64,000 bases of DNA from Rhizobium sp. CC-YZS058 (GTDB lineage Bacteria > Pseudomonadota > Alphaproteobacteria > Rhizobiales > Rhizobiaceae): positions 832,001 to 896,000 of the forward strand of contig NZ_JAYESJ010000001.1 of the NCBI RefSeq assembly GCF_034720595.1, given 5' to 3'. The notes under the pieces are model-generated. The model was given only the letters and a program-made list of their open reading frames with translations, was not told the origin of the DNA and made no database searches. The position numbers and the translations under genes are program-made. This document shows positions 26,353 through 35,813 of this stretch, in pieces. The stretch's first letter is position 1, and each line of letters starts with the position of its first letter.

Positions 26353-26480
26353 CAACAATCACTGGGGACGGCGGGATCGCGGGCCCTTCGCTGCGCCTCT
26401 ACAACCCTTGTCGCGACGCTCGATTGGTAAAGTCCCTGCTGACCAAGCGCTCTTCCGGCAGAGGATTCGAAATGCCGGTT

Positions 26481-26509
26481 TGACAACCCTCTCTAAGCTT
26501 TGCCATACC
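26481..26509 (+). promoter_or_regulatory. housekeeping-type promoter of transaldolase
   Basis: A perfect TTGACA (26481-26486) with CCATAC/CATACC 17-18 bases later, about 90 bp before the transaldolase ATG. The -35 is excellent, the -10 moderate. Confidence 0.5.
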
Positions 26510-26597
26510 CGTCGGCGAGCGCGGAGGAGCGCGCGGGCAGGCTGCCCCGCCATGCTGGTGGCGCCCTCGCATAAGGCAACAGGAAAGGCTTTCACAC

Positions 26598-27548
26598 ATG
26601 TCCAAGCTTGAACAACTGCGCGAGATGACCACGGTCGTCGCGGACACGGGCGACATCGAGGCGGTTGCCCGCCTGAAGCCGGTCGATTGCACCACCAACC
26701 CGACCATCGTGCTGAAGGCGCTCGGCACGCCGCTGTTCGACGAGATCAACGCCGAAGCGATCCGCTGGGCAAAGTCGCAGAGCGCGAGCGGCGATGCGCT
26801 GGTCTCTGCCGTGGCCGACCGTCTGGCCGTGTCCGTCGGCGCAGAGCTGACCAAGCTCGTGCCCGGCCGCGTCTCGACAGAAGTCGATGCCGATCTCTCC
26901 TTCGATACGGAAGGCTCGATCGCCAAGGCGCGCCAGATTATCGCTGCCTACAAGGAGCGCGGCATCGAGCGGGACCGGATCCTGATCAAGCTGGCGTCCA
27001 CCTGGGAAGGTATCCGCGCTGCGGAAGTGCTGCAGAAGGAAGGCATCGACTGCAACCTGACGCTCCTCTTCAGCATGGCCCAGGCCGTTGCCTGCGCGGA
27101 CGCCAAGGTCTTCCTCATCTCGCCCTTCGTCGGCCGCATCCTCGACTGGTACGTCAAGTCGACCGGCGAGACGTACACTTCCGAGACTGATCCGGGCGTC
27201 GTCTCCGTGCGCGAGATCTATAATTACTACAAGTCGAACGGCATCGACACGGTCGTCATGGGCGCCTCCTTCCGCAACATCGGCGAGATCGAAGCGCTGG
27301 CCGGCTGCGATCGCCTGACGATCAGCCCGGCGCTGCTCGAGGAGCTCGACAAGGACCAGGGCACGCTGGAGCGCAAGCTTTCGCCGGAGAACGTCAAGCC
27401 GATCGAGAAGATCGCGATCGATGAAAAGACCTTCCGCTGGATGCTGAACGAAGACGCCATGGCCACCGAGAAGCTCTCGGAAGGCATCCGCGCCTTCGGC
27501 AAGGACCTGAACGTGCTGCGCGACCAGGTTCGCAAGCGCCTCGCCTGA
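26598..27548 (+). CDS. tal: transaldolase
   Basis: 316 residues, the usual TalB length. It moves a dihydroxyacetone unit between sedoheptulose-7-phosphate and erythrose-4-phosphate in the pentose phosphate pathway. Family marks: [13 protein letters not shown] at the N-terminus, [14 protein letters not shown] with the Schiff-base lysine (ILIKLAST), and [17 protein letters not shown]. It links pentose use (araBAD downstream) to glycolysis. The ribosome site is weak (AGGAAAGG lies 13 bases from ATG). A strong terminator follows at 27586. Confidence 0.95.
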   Translation: MSKLEQLREMTTVVADTGDIEAVARLKPVDCTTNPTIVLKALGTPLFDEINAEAIRWAKSQSASGDALVSAVADRLAVSVGAELTKLVPGRVSTEVDADLSFDTEGSIAKARQIIAAYKERGIERDRILIKLASTWEGIRAAEVLQKEGIDCNLTLLFSMAQAVACADAKVFLISPFVGRILDWYVKSTGETYTSETDPGVVSVREIYNYYKSNGIDTVVMGASFRNIGEIEALAGCDRLTISPALLEELDKDQGTLERKLSPENVKPIEKIAIDEKTFRWMLNEDAMATEKLSEGIRAFGKDLNVLRDQVRKRLA

Positions 27549-27585
27549 TCGGGGCGCTGAGGCGTCCAGAAGCGTTCGTTACGAC

Positions 27586-27617
27586 AAACCCGGTGCCCGC
27601 AGGGCGCCGGGTTTTTT
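27586..27617 (+). terminator. rho-independent terminator of tal
   Basis: A 13-bp stem (27586-27598 with 27602-27614, one G-T pair) with a 3-nt GCA loop. The stem runs into six T residues (27612-27617). A classical intrinsic terminator. Confidence 0.9.
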
Positions 27618-27681
27618 CGTGTCCCGACCAGGGTGGCAGAGCAGCTGCGAAAGAGGGCGGTGAAAAAGCACGCTGGCCCTG

Positions 27682-27706
27682 TTTACAAAAGTAATACGAT
27701 ATGATG
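27682..27706 (+). promoter_or_regulatory. ara element upstream of araB
   Basis: TTTACAAAAGTAATACGATA and the following five bases match the element at 31980-32004 at 20 of 25 positions. Here the palindrome is imperfect. Probably a shared promoter/operator of an arabinose regulator. Confidence 0.55.
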
Positions 27707-27932
27707 TTTCTACGCCGCTGCCAGGGTCGGTGCGTGGGAGGATACCAGAACGAACGGAAATGCCAATGCGGCCCTTTCGAAGGAAAGGCACGCGGGCCCC
27801 TTCGTCGTTGATGGTCTCCGGCCCGACCGGGCATGAAAATGGATAGCGCGGACGAACCGAATGGGCCGGATCGAGGACCCGCTGGTCCGGCCGCCGGCGG
27901 TTGATCCGCGCAAGGCAGAGACTGGAGCGTTC

Positions 27933-29594
27933 ATGTTTACACTCGGCATCGACTACGGCACCAATTCGGTCCGCGCCCTCATCGTGCGCGCCTCGGATGG
28001 CAAGGAATATGGAACCGGCGTCGTCGATTATCCGAGCGGCACGCAGGGCGTCCTCCTCGATTCCAACGACCACAATGTCGCGCGCCAGAGCCCGGCCGAC
28101 TACCTGTACGGCCTTGAGAAGAGCGTGGCGCAGGCGCTGGCCGAGGCGCGCAGCAAGCCGGATTTCGATGCGAGCCGGGTCGCCGGCATCGGCGTCGATT
28201 CCACCGGCTCCAGCCCGATGCCGGTCGACAGCGCCAACCGCGCGCTTGGCATCGACCCGCGCTTCAAGGACAATTACGACGCCCAGTGCTGGCTGTGGAA
28301 GGACCATACAAGCTGGCGCGAGGCGGCGCGCATCACCGAGCTCGCCGCCGCCCATCGCCCGGATTACATCGCCATGGTCGGCTCCACCTATTCCTCCGAA
28401 TGGTGGTGGTCGAAGATCTGGCATTGCCTGACCGTCGCGCCCGAGGTGTTCGAGGCTGCGTATTCCTGGGTCGAACTTGCTGACTGGATTCCGTCGCAAC
28501 TCGCCGGCGTCACCGATCCGAAGGCGGTCGTTCGCGGCGTCTGCGCGGCCGGGCACAAGGGTCTCTACAACACGAAATGGGGTGGCCTGCCGGACAAGGA
28601 ATTCCTGTCCATGCTCGACCCCAAGCTCGCCGATCTGCGCGACCGTCTCTACGACGTGGCTTACGATGCCGCAACGCCGGCCGGAACGCTGAGCGCCGAC
28701 TGGGCTGCCCGGCTCGGCCTGCCCGCCGGCATCCCGATCGCCGTCGGCGCCTTCGACGTGCATTACGGCGCCATCGGCTGCGGCGTCGAGGAAGGCACGC
28801 TGGTCAAGGTCATCGGCACCTCCACCTGCGACTGCGCGGTCATCCCCGTTTCCAAGAATCCGGGAGATATTCCCGGTATTTGCGGCATCGTCGAAGGCTC
28901 GATCCTCCCGGGCTTCTTCGGCGTTGAAGCCGGCCAATCGGCCGTCGGCGATATCTTCAAATGGTGGGTCGAGGGCGTCTGTGGCGGCTCCGGCGCATTG
29001 CATGGAGAGCTGACGGCCGAAGCCAGCCGGCTGAAGCCCGGCCAGTCCGGCCTCCTGGCGCTCGACTGGAACAACGGCAACCGCACCATCCTCGTCGACC
29101 AGCGCCTGACCGGCCTGCTGCTCGGCCAGACGCTCTACACCACCCGCGCCGAGATCTATCGTGCGCTGGTCGAGGCGACCGCCTTCGGCGCCCGTGCCAT
29201 CATCGAGCGCATCCGTGAGTATGGCGTGGCGGTCGATCGCGTCGTCTGCACCGGCGGCATTGCCGAGAAGAACCCGATGCTGATGCAGATCTACGCGGAC
29301 GTGACCGGCTGCACCATGCTGGTGGCCGGTTCCAGCCAGACCTGCGCGCTCGGCGGCGCCATCGCAGCCTCGGTTCTCGCCGGCGCTCATCCGGATTTCG
29401 ACAGCGCCAAGGCGGCCATGACGTCGCTGCGCGCCGAGAGCTATGCGCCGAACGCCGAGAACCAGGCGGTCTATGAGCGGATCTACGGTCTCTACCGGCA
29501 GCTGCATGACAGCTTCGGGGGTCTCACCGCCTCCGCCGACCTCACCCAGCTCATGAAAGAGCTGATCGACATCAAATATGCCGCACACGCTTGA
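27933..29594 (+). CDS. araB: ribulokinase
   Basis: 553 residues of the FGGY carbohydrate kinase family, typical AraB length. It phosphorylates L-ribulose with ATP. Evidence: the start FTLGIDYGTNSVRALI (phosphate 1 motif), WLWKDHTSW, YSSEWWWSKIWH, the IGTSTCDCAV segment (phosphate 2) and GGIAEKNPM near the C-terminus. ATG 27933 follows CTGGAGCG and begins the family similarity, so the longer upstream frame is not used. First gene of araB-araA-araD, 43 bp before araA. Confidence 0.94.
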   Translation: MFTLGIDYGTNSVRALIVRASDGKEYGTGVVDYPSGTQGVLLDSNDHNVARQSPADYLYGLEKSVAQALAEARSKPDFDASRVAGIGVDSTGSSPMPVDSANRALGIDPRFKDNYDAQCWLWKDHTSWREAARITELAAAHRPDYIAMVGSTYSSEWWWSKIWHCLTVAPEVFEAAYSWVELADWIPSQLAGVTDPKAVVRGVCAAGHKGLYNTKWGGLPDKEFLSMLDPKLADLRDRLYDVAYDAATPAGTLSADWAARLGLPAGIPIAVGAFDVHYGAIGCGVEEGTLVKVIGTSTCDCAVIPVSKNPGDIPGICGIVEGSILPGFFGVEAGQSAVGDIFKWWVEGVCGGSGALHGELTAEASRLKPGQSGLLALDWNNGNRTILVDQRLTGLLLGQTLYTTRAEIYRALVEATAFGARAIIERIREYGVAVDRVVCTGGIAEKNPMLMQIYADVTGCTMLVAGSSQTCALGGAIAASVLAGAHPDFDSAKAAMTSLRAESYAPNAENQAVYERIYGLYRQLHDSFGGLTASADLTQLMKELIDIKYAAHA

Positions 29595-29637
29595 GCGTCT
29601 GACGGTGACTGCCACTTCGAGCAAGGGTTAGAAGACA

Positions 29638-31146
29638 ATGATTGGGTTGAAGCCTCTGAAGATCTGGTTCGTCTGCGGATCGCAGCATCTCTACGGACCG
29701 GAGACGCTGGAGCAGGTGGCCGCGCATGCCGGCGAGATCGCTGCCGGTCTCGGCCGCGAAGGCAAGTTTCCGCTGGAAATCGTCAACCGGCCGATCGTGA
29801 CGACGCCGGATCAGGCGGCCGACATGTGCATTGCCGCCAATGCCGATCCGGAATGCGCCGGCATCATCCTCTGGATGCACACCTTCTCGCCGGCCAAGAT
29901 GTGGATCCGCGGCCTGTCGCAGCTGCAGAAGCCGTTCCTGCATCTCCACACCCAGTATGACCGCGAGCTCCCCTGGGCCACGATCGACATGGATTACATG
30001 AACCTCAACCAGTCCGCCCATGGCGACCGGGAAGCGGGTTTCATGCACACCCGCCTGCGCCTCGGCCGCAAGGTCGTGGTCGGCCACTGGACGGACCCGG
30101 ACGTCCATGCCCGCATCGACGCCTGGATCCGCGCCGTGCGCGCCTGGGCCGATTGGCAGGGCGCGCGCTTCTGCCGCTTCGGCGACAATATGCGCCAGGT
30201 CGCCGTGACTGAAGGCGACAAGGTCTCGGCCGAAATGGCCTTCGGCTTCTCGGTCAATGGCTATGGCATCGGCGATCTCGTCGCCAAGATGAACGCGATC
30301 AGCGATGCCGATGTCGAAGCCCTCGCCGCGGAATACGAGACGCTTTATGCCGTCGAGCCGGAGCTTGCCAAGGGCGGCGCCCGCCACGACCGGCTGCTCT
30401 ACAATGCCCGCCAGGAGCTCGGCATGCGCGCCTTCCTCGAGGAAGGTGGCTTCAAGGGCTTCACCACCACCTTCGAAGACCTGCATGGCCTGACCCAGCT
30501 GCCCGGCCTCGCGCCCCAGCGGCTGATGGCCGATGGCTACGGCTTTGCCGGCGAAGGCGATTGGAAGACCTCCGCGCTCCTGCGCGCCGTCAAGGTCATG
30601 GGCCACGGCATGTCCGGTGCCACCTCCTTCATGGAAGACTACACCTATCACATGGCTCCGGGCGCAGAGCAGGTGCTGGGCGCCCATATGCTGGAAATCT
30701 GCCCGACCATCGCGTCTGATAAGCCTGCAGTGGAGATCCACCCGCTCGGCATCGGCGGCAAGGAAGATCCGGTCCGCCTGGTGTTCAATTCCCGCACCGG
30801 CGACGCGTTGAACGTCACGCTCGTCGATCTCGGCAATCGCTTCCGCCTGCTGGTCAACGAGGTCGAGGCCGTTTCGCATCCCGACCTGCCGAACCTCCCG
30901 GTCGCGCGCGCCGTCTGGAAGTGCAAGCCGGACTTCAAGACCGCCTGCACGGCCTGGATCCTGGCCGGCGGCGCGCACCACACCGCCTACAGCTATGATG
31001 TGACGACCGAGATGCTGGAGGATTTCGCCACCATCGCCGGCATCGAGCTGGCCGTCATCAATGACGACACGACGCTGCCGACCTTCAAGCAGGATCTGCG
31101 CAACAACGAGGTCTACTACCACTTCGCGCGCGGCATCCGGGCGTAA
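29638..31146 (+). CDS. araA: L-arabinose isomerase
   Basis: 502 residues, family-typical. It converts L-arabinose to L-ribulose with Mn2+. Family marks: [13 protein letters not shown] at the N-terminus, [38 protein letters not shown] and LEICPTIA; the His/Glu metal ligands lie in these conserved stretches. The ribosome site is poor (AGAAGACA), suggesting translation coupled to araB 43 bp upstream. Central gene of the ara operon. Confidence 0.96.
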   Translation: MIGLKPLKIWFVCGSQHLYGPETLEQVAAHAGEIAAGLGREGKFPLEIVNRPIVTTPDQAADMCIAANADPECAGIILWMHTFSPAKMWIRGLSQLQKPFLHLHTQYDRELPWATIDMDYMNLNQSAHGDREAGFMHTRLRLGRKVVVGHWTDPDVHARIDAWIRAVRAWADWQGARFCRFGDNMRQVAVTEGDKVSAEMAFGFSVNGYGIGDLVAKMNAISDADVEALAAEYETLYAVEPELAKGGARHDRLLYNARQELGMRAFLEEGGFKGFTTTFEDLHGLTQLPGLAPQRLMADGYGFAGEGDWKTSALLRAVKVMGHGMSGATSFMEDYTYHMAPGAEQVLGAHMLEICPTIASDKPAVEIHPLGIGGKEDPVRLVFNSRTGDALNVTLVDLGNRFRLLVNEVEAVSHPDLPNLPVARAVWKCKPDFKTACTAWILAGGAHHTAYSYDVTTEMLEDFATIAGIELAVINDDTTLPTFKQDLRNNEVYYHFARGIRA

Positions 31147-31158
31147 GGAGAGGGCGGC

Positions 31159-31860
31159 ATGTATACCGAACTCAAGCGGGAGGCTTACGAGGCCAATGTG
31201 GCGCTGCCGCGCCACGGCCTCATCAACCTCACCTTCGGCAATGCGAGCGCGGTCGACCGCGCCCGCGGCGTCTTTGCCATCAAGCCGAGCGGCGTCGACT
31301 ATGTAGCGCTGAAGCCGGAGGACATGGTCATCGTCGATTTCGAAGGCAAGCGGGTGGAGGGGACGCTCAACCCGTCCTCCGACACGCCGACCCATCGTCG
31401 CCTGCTGATGGCCTTTCCGGAGATCGGCGGCGTGGTGCACACGCATTCATCGCATGCCACCGCCTTCGCCCAGGCTGGCCGCGCCATCCCGATCTTCGGC
31501 ACCACCCATGCCGACTATTTCAACGGCGCGATCCCCGTCACCCGCAAGATGACGGAAGAGGAGATCGCTACGGCTTATGAATGGGAGACCGGCAATGTGA
31601 TCGTCGAGCGGATCGGCACTCTCGATCCGCTCGATTTCCCCGGCGTCCTCGTCAATCGCCATGCACCCTTTACCTGGGGCAAGACGGTGGCGAAGGCCGT
31701 GGAAGTGGCGGTCGCGGTCGAATGCATCGCCCAGATGGCGCTGATGTCGCTGCAGTTGGAGCCGCGCCTGCCGGAGATCGAGCCGGAGCTGCTCGCCAAG
31801 CATTTCAAGCGCAAGCACGGCCCCGGCGCCTATTACGGCCAGGCTGAAACGAAAGCTTGA
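31159..31860 (+). CDS. araD: L-ribulose-5-phosphate 4-epimerase
   Basis: 233 residues of the class II aldolase/AraD family. It epimerises L-ribulose-5-phosphate to D-xylulose-5-phosphate, completing entry of arabinose into the pentose phosphate pathway. Zinc ligands His94 and His96 (VVHTHSSHA) and the substrate motifs GNAS and KPSG are visible. A strong AAGGAGAGGG precedes the ATG, 12 bp after araA. A hairpin follows the stop. Confidence 0.95.
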   Translation: MYTELKREAYEANVALPRHGLINLTFGNASAVDRARGVFAIKPSGVDYVALKPEDMVIVDFEGKRVEGTLNPSSDTPTHRRLLMAFPEIGGVVHTHSSHATAFAQAGRAIPIFGTTHADYFNGAIPVTRKMTEEEIATAYEWETGNVIVERIGTLDPLDFPGVLVNRHAPFTWGKTVAKAVEVAVAVECIAQMALMSLQLEPRLPEIEPELLAKHFKRKHGPGAYYGQAETKA

Positions 31861-31873
31861 TCTTACTAAGATT

Positions 31874-31906
31874 GGGTCGCACCATGCCTCCTGGCCGGTG
31901 CGACCC
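31874..31906 (+). terminator. hairpin after araD
   Basis: GGGTCGCACC (31874-31883) and GGTGCGACCC (31897-31906) pair perfectly over 13 nt. No T-run; likely ends or protects the araBAD mRNA. Confidence 0.6.
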
Positions 31907-31979
31907 GACTGCCTGCGTTAGGGAGAACGCACGCAGGAGGAGCCGCCCCAGGATTGTTGGTCAGCGGTAACAAAGGTAC

Positions 31980-32004
31980 TTTACAATAGTCATACTATAT
32001 GACT
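31980..32004 (+). promoter_or_regulatory. ara element upstream of furanose importer
   Basis: TTTACAATAGTCATACTATA plus five bases. The part 31988-32004 is a perfect palindrome (AGTCATA, CTA, TATGACT). TACAAT (31982-31987) could serve as -10, with the palindrome over the start site as operator. It shares 20 of 25 bases with the element before araB. Confidence 0.6.
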
Positions 32005-32010
32005 AAATCC

Positions 32011-32029
32011 TCGCATCGCACTGATGCGA
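32011..32029 (+). repeat. leader hairpin of importer mRNA
   Basis: TCGCATC (32011-32017) and GATGCGA (32023-32029) over a 5-nt loop, just upstream of the GGGAGGGA ribosome site of the binding-protein gene. Confidence 0.4.
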
Positions 32030-32050
32030 TATTCCTCGGGAGGGAAATCC

Positions 32051-33013
32051 ATGAAATTCGTCAAGGCACTTAGCTGTGCAACGATCCTTGCTGCCTCCGT
32101 TTTCTCGGCCGCTTCGGCTGCCGACATGACGGTCGGCTTCTCGCAGATCGGCTCGGAGTCCGGCTGGCGCGCTGCCGAAACCACGCTCACCAAGCAGCAG
32201 GCTGAGAAGCGCGGCATCGATCTGAAGTTCGCCGATGCGCAGCAGAAGCAGGAAAACCAGATCAAGGCGCTCCGCTCCTTCATCGCCCAGGGCGTCGATG
32301 CGATCCTCGTCGCGCCGGTCGTCGCCACCGGCTGGGACGAAGTGCTGCAGGAAGCCAAGGATGCCGAAATTCCGGTCATCCTGCTCGACCGCACGGTCGA
32401 CGCCAACAAGGACCTCTACATGACGGCGGTCACCTCCGACCTCGTTCATGAAGGCAATGTCGCCGGCAAGTGGCTGGTGGACACCGTTGCCGGCAAGCCT
32501 TGCAACGTCGTCGAGCTTCAGGGCACCACCGGTTCCTCGCCGGCCATCGACCGGAAGAAGGGCTTCGAAGAAGCGCTGAAGGGTCATGACAACCTGAAGA
32601 TCGTCCGCTCGCAGACCGGCGACTTCACCCGCACCAAGGGCAAGGAAGTCATGGAAAGCTTCCTGAAGGCCGAAAATGGCGGCAAGAACATCTGCGCGCT
32701 CTATGCGCACAATGACGACATGGCCGTCGGCGCCATTCAGGCGATCAAGGAAGCCGGCCTGAAGCCGGGCACGGACATCCTCGTCGTCTCGATCGACGCC
32801 GTTCCGGATATCTTCCAGGCCATGGCTGCCGGTGAGGCCAATGCCACCGTCGAGTTGACGCCGAACATGGCCGGCCCGGCCTTCGACGCGCTCGCCGCCT
32901 ACAAGAAGGACGGCACGATGCCGCCGAAGTGGATCCAGACGGAATCGAAGCTCTATACCCAGGCTGACGATCCGAAGAAGGTCTATGAAGAAAAGAAAGG
33001 TCTCGGCTACTAA
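32051..33013 (+). CDS. periplasmic sugar-binding protein, YtfQ-like
   Basis: 320 residues: signal peptide of about 23 residues (Sec type, ending ASAAD) and a ribose-family binding protein resembling YtfQ, the galactofuranose-binding protein of E. coli. Marks include GFSQIGSESGWRAAE at the mature start, NQIKALRSFIAQGVD, VILLDRTVD and ALYAHNDDMAVGA. ATG 32051 follows CGGGAGGGAAA. It heads a four-gene importer directly after araBAD with a shared upstream element, so L-arabinose, perhaps as furanose or arabinose-containing sugar, is the likely ligand (inferred). Confidence 0.9.
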   Translation: MKFVKALSCATILAASVFSAASAADMTVGFSQIGSESGWRAAETTLTKQQAEKRGIDLKFADAQQKQENQIKALRSFIAQGVDAILVAPVVATGWDEVLQEAKDAEIPVILLDRTVDANKDLYMTAVTSDLVHEGNVAGKWLVDTVAGKPCNVVELQGTTGSSPAIDRKKGFEEALKGHDNLKIVRSQTGDFTRTKGKEVMESFLKAENGGKNICALYAHNDDMAVGAIQAIKEAGLKPGTDILVVSIDAVPDIFQAMAAGEANATVELTPNMAGPAFDALAAYKKDGTMPPKWIQTESKLYTQADDPKKVYEEKKGLGY

Positions 33014-33097
33014 GCCCTGGTCCTGGGGGAGGGGCAGGCTTCTCCGGTCCGTGTCGGCTCACCGATCGGTCGCCCGCCTCCACCCGTTTTCATTTCA

Positions 33098-33131
33098 GTG
33101 CCTGCCGGGAGGCTATCCACCCGGCAGGCAC
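33098..33131 (+). terminator. intercistronic hairpin after binding-protein gene
   Basis: A perfect 12-bp stem, GTGCCTGCCGGG (33098-33109) with CCCGGCAGGCAC (33120-33131), 10-nt loop, no T-run. Placed like the 8810-8836 hairpin of the other importer, it probably raises binding-protein output over the ATPase and permeases. Confidence 0.65.
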
Positions 33132-33249
33132 GCCGTTGCGCCGGGCAAGAGCCCGCGCCGACCCGCGACACCATCGTCCCCGCATGCCTGTCAGGATCGG
33201 CCCTTCGCCGACCGCCGGCCTGCCCGTCGCGCTTTTCGGAAAGAGGGTC

Positions 33250-34767
33250 ATGCAGTCCACCACCATTCTGTCCGCCAGCCGCATCGACAAGGTCTTCCCC
33301 GGAGCCCGCGCGCTCAACAAGGTCGATTTCGAGCTGCGCCGTGGCGAAGTCCATGCCCTGCTCGGCGAAAACGGGGCCGGCAAGTCGACGCTCGTGAAAT
33401 GCCTGACCGGCGCCTATCACCGCGACGGCGGCACGATCACGCTCGACGGCACCGAGGTCGATCCGCGCGATACGCTGGATGCCCAGCGCCTCGGCATCGG
33501 CACGGTCTATCAGGAGGTCAACCTCCTGCCGAACCTGAGCGTCGCCGAAAACCTCTATATCGGCCGCCAGCCGCGTCTCTTCGGCCTCGTCGATACGCGG
33601 CGCATGAACCGCATGGCGCGCGAACTCCTCAAGGATTACGAGCTCGACATCGACGTGACCGCGGGTCTCGACAGCTATTCGGTCGCCATCCAGCAGGTCA
33701 TCGCCATTGCCCGCGCCGTCGATCTGTCCGGCAAGGTGCTGATCCTCGACGAGCCGACCGCCAGCCTCGATGCCCATGAGGTCGCCATGCTGTTCCGCGT
33801 CGTGCGGCGGCTGAAGGAGCGCGGGCTCGGCATCATCTTCATCACCCACTTCCTCGAACAGGTCTTCGAGATCACCGATCGCATCACCGTGTTGCGCAAC
33901 GGCCAGCTGGTCGGCACGCGCGAGACGGCGGGGCTTGAGCGGCTCGATCTGATCGCCATGATGCTCGGGCGCGAGCTGCAGCAGGAGGTGCGCTCCGCCG
34001 CCCATGCCGATACGAGTTCGGCTGGAGATATCCGCTTCCGCTTCCGCGGTTTCGGACGCAAGGGCCGCATCAACCCCTTCGATCTCGATGTCCGCCCCGG
34101 CGAGGTGATCGGCATTGCCGGCCTGCTCGGCTCCGGCCGCACCGAGACGGCGGAGGTCATGTTCGGCGCCCGCAAGGCCGACAGCGGCACGGCGGAAATC
34201 GACGACAAACCAGTCGATCTCTCCTCGCCGCGCGCGGCCATTCGGCAGAAATTCGGCTTCTGTCCCGAGGATCGCAAGACAGACGGCATCATCGGCGATC
34301 TCTCCGTGCGCGAGAACATCGCGCTCGCCCTGCAGGCGCGGCGCGGCTGGGCGCGGCCGATCTCGCGCGCCGAACAGGACCGGCTCGCCGATCACTACAT
34401 CAAGGCGCTCGATATCCGCACCTCCGATCGCGAAAAGCCGATCAAGCTGCTTTCGGGCGGCAACCAGCAGAAGGCGATCCTCGCCCGCTGGCTGGCGACC
34501 GATCCCGATTTCCTGATCCTCGACGAGCCGACCCGCGGCATCGACGTCGGTGCCCACGCCGAAATCATCCGCCTGATCGAAGAGCTCTGTCAGAAGGGCA
34601 TGGCGCTGGTCGTCATCTCCTCGGAAATCGAGGAGCTGGTCGTCTATAGCCACCGCGTCATCGTGCTGCGCGACCATGAACATGTGGCCGAGCTTACCGG
34701 CGAGGCCATCACCACGGACGGCATCGTCAATGCGATCGCCACCGCCCACAAGACGGAGGCCGCATAA
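33250..34767 (+). CDS. sugar ABC transporter ATP-binding protein, YtfR-like
   Basis: 505 residues, two fused ATPase domains. The first has Walker A GENGAGKST and Walker B VLILDEPTASLD; its signature is weak (SVAIQQ). The second has GLLGSGRTE in place of Walker A, signature LSGGNQQK and Walker B LILDEPTRGID. This matches RbsA/YtfR importers. ATG 33250 follows AAAGAGGG and begins the family similarity. The TAA stop overlaps the next ATG (TAATG at 34765-34769), so translation is coupled to the first permease. Confidence 0.93.
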   Translation: MQSTTILSASRIDKVFPGARALNKVDFELRRGEVHALLGENGAGKSTLVKCLTGAYHRDGGTITLDGTEVDPRDTLDAQRLGIGTVYQEVNLLPNLSVAENLYIGRQPRLFGLVDTRRMNRMARELLKDYELDIDVTAGLDSYSVAIQQVIAIARAVDLSGKVLILDEPTASLDAHEVAMLFRVVRRLKERGLGIIFITHFLEQVFEITDRITVLRNGQLVGTRETAGLERLDLIAMMLGRELQQEVRSAAHADTSSAGDIRFRFRGFGRKGRINPFDLDVRPGEVIGIAGLLGSGRTETAEVMFGARKADSGTAEIDDKPVDLSSPRAAIRQKFGFCPEDRKTDGIIGDLSVRENIALALQARRGWARPISRAEQDRLADHYIKALDIRTSDREKPIKLLSGGNQQKAILARWLATDPDFLILDEPTRGIDVGAHAEIIRLIEELCQKGMALVVISSEIEELVVYSHRVIVLRDHEHVAELTGEAITTDGIVNAIATAHKTEAA

Positions 34768-35813
34768 TGTCGATGCTCAGCGCCTATAGCCGGCGCCTTC
34801 TCCCGCAGCTGATCGCACTGGCCATCATCCTCGGCCTGATCTCGATCGCCTTTCCGGGCTTCTTCAACCTGGCCGTCCAAAACGACAGGCTCTATGGCAG
34901 CCTGATCGATATCCTGAACCGCGGGGCGCCCGTGGCGCTGCTGGCGATCGGCATGACGGTCGTCATCGCCACCAAGGGCATCGATCTCTCGGTCGGTGCG
35001 GTCATGGCGATCTGCGGCGCGGTCGCCGCCTCCTGCATTACCTCCGGCGTCTCGCTTCCGCTGACGCTGCTGATCACCGTCGGTGTCGGCCTTGCCTGCG
35101 GCTTGTGGAACGGCGTGCTGGTCGCACTTTTGGACATTCAGCCGATTATCGCCACGCTGGTGCTGATGGTCGCTGGTCGTGGTATCGCGCAGATGGTCAC
35201 CGGCGGCGCGATCCTGACCTTCAACGATCCCGGCCTGATCTTCATCGGCTCCGGCTCGCTCTTCTACCTGCCGATGCCCGTCGTCATCTGGCTGATGGCC
35301 GGCCTGCTCGTGGCGCTGCTCGTCCGTCGCACCGCGCTCGGCATGCTGATCGAGTCGATCGGCGTCAACCGGCGCGCCTCGACGCTGTCGGGCGTTTCCA
35401 CCCCGATCCTGCTGATCGCGGCCTACGTGTTGTCCGGCCTCTGCGCCGCCACCGCCGGCATCATCGCGGCGGCGGATATTCGCGGCGCGGATGCCAACAA
35501 TGCCGGGCTCTGGCTGGAGCTGGATGCGATCCTCGCGGTCGTCGTTGGCGGGACGTCGCTCCTCGGCGGGCGCTTCTCCATCGCCGCCTCGCTGCTCGGT
35601 GCCATGATCATCCAGGCGATCAACACCGGTATCCTGCTGTCCGGCTTCCCGCCGGAGTTCAATCTCATCATCAAGGCGGCGATCATCGTCTTCATCCTGC
35701 TTCTGCAGTCGCCGAAGCTGCAGGGCACGCTCGCCTTCTTCTCGCGCCGCGACGACCGGCCGAACACGCCGGTCGAAGGTCCGAAGCCTGCCATTGGGAG
35801 CAAAGCGAAATGA
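34767..35813 (+). CDS. sugar ABC transporter permease, YtfT-like
   Basis: 348 residues, RbsC-family membrane protein with about nine hydrophobic segments. It contains the characteristic VIATKGIDLSVGAVMA and the ATPase-contact loop GVNRRASTLSGV. It starts inside the stop of the ATPase gene and ends by overlapping the second permease start (ATGA at 35810-35813). Two different permeases imply a heterodimer as in YtfT/YjfF. The C-terminal 30 residues are polar. Confidence 0.92.
   Translation: MSMLSAYSRRLLPQLIALAIILGLISIAFPGFFNLAVQNDRLYGSLIDILNRGAPVALLAIGMTVVIATKGIDLSVGAVMAICGAVAASCITSGVSLPLTLLITVGVGLACGLWNGVLVALLDIQPIIATLVLMVAGRGIAQMVTGGAILTFNDPGLIFIGSGSLFYLPMPVVIWLMAGLLVALLVRRTALGMLIESIGVNRRASTLSGVSTPILLIAAYVLSGLCAATAGIIAAADIRGADANNAGLWLELDAILAVVVGGTSLLGGRFSIAASLLGAMIIQAINTGILLSGFPPEFNLIIKAAIIVFILLLQSPKLQGTLAFFSRRDDRPNTPVEGPKPAIGSKAK

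Larger units (their letters stand above)
26231..26597. other. 367-bp divergent intergenic region
   Basis: Gap between the GH3 gene (leftward) and transaldolase (rightward). It contains an EcfG-type promoter at 26328-26352 and a housekeeping-like promoter at 26481-26509, both reading to the right. A short GAGG/CCTC hairpin before a T-run lies at about 26301-26321. No convincing small gene was found, but a small RNA from the EcfG-type promoter is possible. Confidence 0.5.
27549..27932. other. 384-bp region between tal and araB
   Basis: Holds the tal terminator (27586-27617) and the ara element (27682-27706), then about 225 bp without recognisable gene or structure before the araB ribosome site GGAG. 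The long leader of araB has no clear riboswitch fold that I can see. Confidence 0.5.

Noticed and set aside
26408..26611. A 67-codon frame in the transaldolase leader.
   Set aside because: It overlaps the tal start, lacks a ribosome site and has a shadow-like Arg-rich composition.
27618..27932. The araB leader and the 7410-7810 leader were searched by eye for riboswitch-like folds.
   Set aside because: No recognisable conserved riboswitch core. Only simple hairpins or protein-site-like palindromes are visible.
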